Shown here: piece by piece, positions 62,589 through 64,000 of the stretch | Numbering within the stretch: the stretch's first letter is position 1 | Layout of the letters: each line of letters opens with the position of its first letter | NCBI GenBank assembly: GCA_041687435.1 | Contig: JAWLBX010000003.1 | Coordinates: 124,001 to 188,000, forward strand | Length of the DNA stretch: 64,000 bases | Origin: JACKII01 sp041687435 | GTDB lineage: Bacteria > Pseudomonadota > Alphaproteobacteria > Bin95 | Direction: 5' to 3' | Position numbers and translations under genes: made by a program | Notes under the pieces: model-generated | What the model saw: the letters and a program-made list of their open reading frames with translations, nothing else | What the model was told of the DNA's origin: nothing | Databases searched by the model: none

Positions 62589-62728
62589 CCAACTTCCCGC
62601 CATGGGCACACGGTTTCGGCAAAAATGTCGGCCTTCCGTGCAATTGCCTTTTCGGCCAGGGTCTTTTAGCGTCAGGTTCAAATCACCAATCGCGCATCGC
62701 TACCGTTGTACGAAAATAACGCGCGTCA

Positions 62729-62778
62729 CCAGCCTCACCAGTCAGGCTGGACGTGTCGGCCCGCAACCCCAGCGGGCC
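62729..62778. other. Two adjacent hairpins before the MscS-family gene
   Basis: First: CCAGCCT-CACCAGTC-AGGCTGG (62729-62750). Second: GGCCCGC-AACCCCA-GCGGGCC (62758-62778). Both have perfect 7-bp stems. They lie in the 254-base space between the epimerase-like gene and the channel gene and may form a double terminator or a structured leader. Nothing else recognisable lies in that space. Confidence 0.5.
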
Positions 62779-62842
62779 TGCAATGCGCCTCAGGAACGGA
62801 TGTTTGGGCCCGGTTCGCCGCGGCGGGTAGGACGGACTTCGG

Positions 62843-64000
62843 ATGTTTTCTCTTCGTGATTGCACTGCTTTGCGGCTTGCAAGCCGCTTTCTGACGCTTT
62901 TCTGCCTGCTGGGGGTGCTTTTGGTATCGCCCGCAGCGTCCGCCCAGACGGCAGAGCCTGGCCTGTCGCCGGAGCAAGCGAAAGCCCTGTCGGACCTGCT
63001 GAACGATCCGCAGGCGCGGGGCGCAATCGTTCAGGAATTGCAGCGGATCGCGCAGAATCCGCCATCGGCCGCCGGTGATGCTGCGCCTGCCGCCGACGTA
63101 GCGCCGCTGGAAAAATCGATTGGCCGCCAGATCGCTGAAACGTCGCAGGCGCTTGCCGAACAGGCGGTCGAGCGCTCGATTGCCTTTGTCAACCAACTGA
63201 GCCGCGCGCCCCGCGCCATGCAGGCTATCGGCAGTGTGCGAGCCGAAGTGGTCTGGCAGGCCGTCGTCGATCTGCTGTTTGTGATGGCGACGACGATTAT
63301 TCTGTTTCTGCTGCTGCGGTGGCTGGCAAAGCGGCTCTATCGGCGCATGGGGCTGGTGGCCGACGGCGCGGGCGCCGCCCGCACCGTGCTGATCATCCTG
63401 GCATCGATTTTGATCGACGCGATGATCGTTGTGCTGGCCTGGGCTGGTGGTTACCTTTTGGCATTGCTGGCATTTGGTGATGTTGGCGTCATCGGCATCC
63501 GCCAGACGCTTTACCTGAATGCCTTCCTGATCGTTGAAATGGCAAAGGTGTTGATGCGGGCGGTGTTGTCGCCGTCATCGTCCGCCCTTCGGCCCGTCGG
63601 CATTCCGGACAAGGGTGCCGGGGTGCTGTCCGGCTGGCTTAACCTCGCGATCAGCCTGATTGGCTACGGACAGTTGCTGGTCGTGCCGATCATCAACGAG
63701 AACGTGTCGATCTTCGCTGGCCGTGGCGTTTCCACCCTGTTGTCGCTGCTGGCCGTCGGCATTCTGATTGGCTTGGCGCTGGCCTATCGTCGCCGGGTCG
63801 CGAATTGGCTGCTGGGAGAGCGCTCGCTGGAGCAGCGATCCGGGTTCGTCCGGGCGTTGGCGCGGTTCTGGCATGTGCCGGTTTTGATCTACCTGGTTGG
63901 TCTGTTTGCCATTGTGCTGGCGCGCCCTGGCGGCATCCTGATTCCCCTGCTGATCGTCTCGTTGCAGATTGCCAGCCTTGTTGTCGTCGGTATGATCCTG
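62843..64000 (+). CDS. MscS-family mechanosensitive channel (YbiO-like), C-terminus outside window
   Basis: The frame from ATG 62843 is open to the window edge (386 codons). It begins with a signal peptide (FLTLFCLLGVLLVSPAASA before QTAEPG), then a periplasmic helical stretch (SPEQAKALSDLLNDPQARGAIVQELQRIA), then at least six hydrophobic helices from about residue 135. This layout matches the large, YbiO-like moderate-conductance channels that relieve osmotic downshock. The pore-lining helix and beta domain lie beyond the window. No strong ribosome site is visible. Confidence 0.82.
   Translation, partial: MFSLRDCTALRLASRFLTLFCLLGVLLVSPAASAQTAEPGLSPEQAKALSDLLNDPQARGAIVQELQRIAQNPPSAAGDAAPAADVAPLEKSIGRQIAETSQALAEQAVERSIAFVNQLSRAPRAMQAIGSVRAEVVWQAVVDLLFVMATTIILFLLLRWLAKRLYRRMGLVADGAGAARTVLIILASILIDAMIVVLAWAGGYLLALLAFGDVGVIGIRQTLYLNAFLIVEMAKVLMRAVLSPSSSALRPVGIPDKGAGVLSGWLNLAISLIGYGQLLVVPIINENVSIFAGRGVSTLLSLLAVGILIGLALAYRRRVANWLLGERSLEQRSGFVRALARFWHVPVLIYLVGLFAIVLARPGGILIPLLIVSLQIASLVVVGMIL

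Overview
The window looks like chromosomal DNA of a high-GC alphaproteobacterium, probably a Rhodospirillales-like heterotroph. That placement is inferred from gene content: a COQ9 protein beside peptide deformylase and rpsU, a membrane-anchored CycM-type cytochrome c next to kdsB and pheA, and many TRAP and peptide transporters, TauD-type dioxygenases, CoA-transferases and amidohydrolases. Genes are densely packed, with many 4-base ATGA overlaps. I saw no tRNA, rRNA, insertion sequence, phage gene or CRISPR array. About 60 protein-coding loci are called; both edges cut a gene.

Left third (1-24 kb), mostly accessory metabolism: a MetX-like hydrolase (cut by the edge), a penicillin-acylase-like hydrolase, an MlrC-type metallopeptidase divergent from an Mct-like CoA-transferase, two TauD/TfdA dioxygenases (one frameshifted), and an alcohol dehydrogenase/SDR/metallo-hydrolase operon. 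Then comes a compact four-gene set, SxtJ - DUF5989 - carbamoyltransferase - SGNH hydrolase (11.5-15.1 kb), that looks like a small-molecule or envelope-glycan carbamoylation module. An orphan ABC binding protein follows, and then an unusual TRAP locus: one DctQM permease with three successive, closely related receptor genes, divergent from a 456-residue protein I cannot assign.

Middle third (24-41 kb): an ACAD10/11-like acyl-CoA dehydrogenase, a complete YejABEF-type peptide ABC transporter, a lactonase-like metallo-hydrolase, and a conserved core region (hisN-like phosphatase, cycM, kdsB, pheA, rplT, rpmI). After these come a third dioxygenase, a Rid-family protein lacking the usual arginine, an HNH nuclease, an Atm1-like exporter and a CitE-like lyase.

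Right third (41-64 kb): a small ORF behind a near-consensus promoter; dimeric-barrel, VIT-transporter and TIGR03084 genes; dTDP-rhamnose genes rfbB-rfbD-rfbA without rfbC; a COG0523 GTPase; a second CitE-like lyase; COQ9 with an N-terminal tandem repeat; def; and rpsU. A ureide/hydantoin block follows (hyuA, frameshifted at a 7-G run; hyuB; ureidoglycine aminohydrolase; ureidoglycolate lyase; FAD oxidoreductase), then LolA, an amidase, a sugar-epimerase-like protein and the start of a MscS-family channel.

The observations most worth following are the triple-receptor TRAP locus with its unknown neighbour, the carbamoyltransferase module, the ureide block that has ATP-dependent hydantoinase genes but no allantoinase, and the two frameshifted genes.
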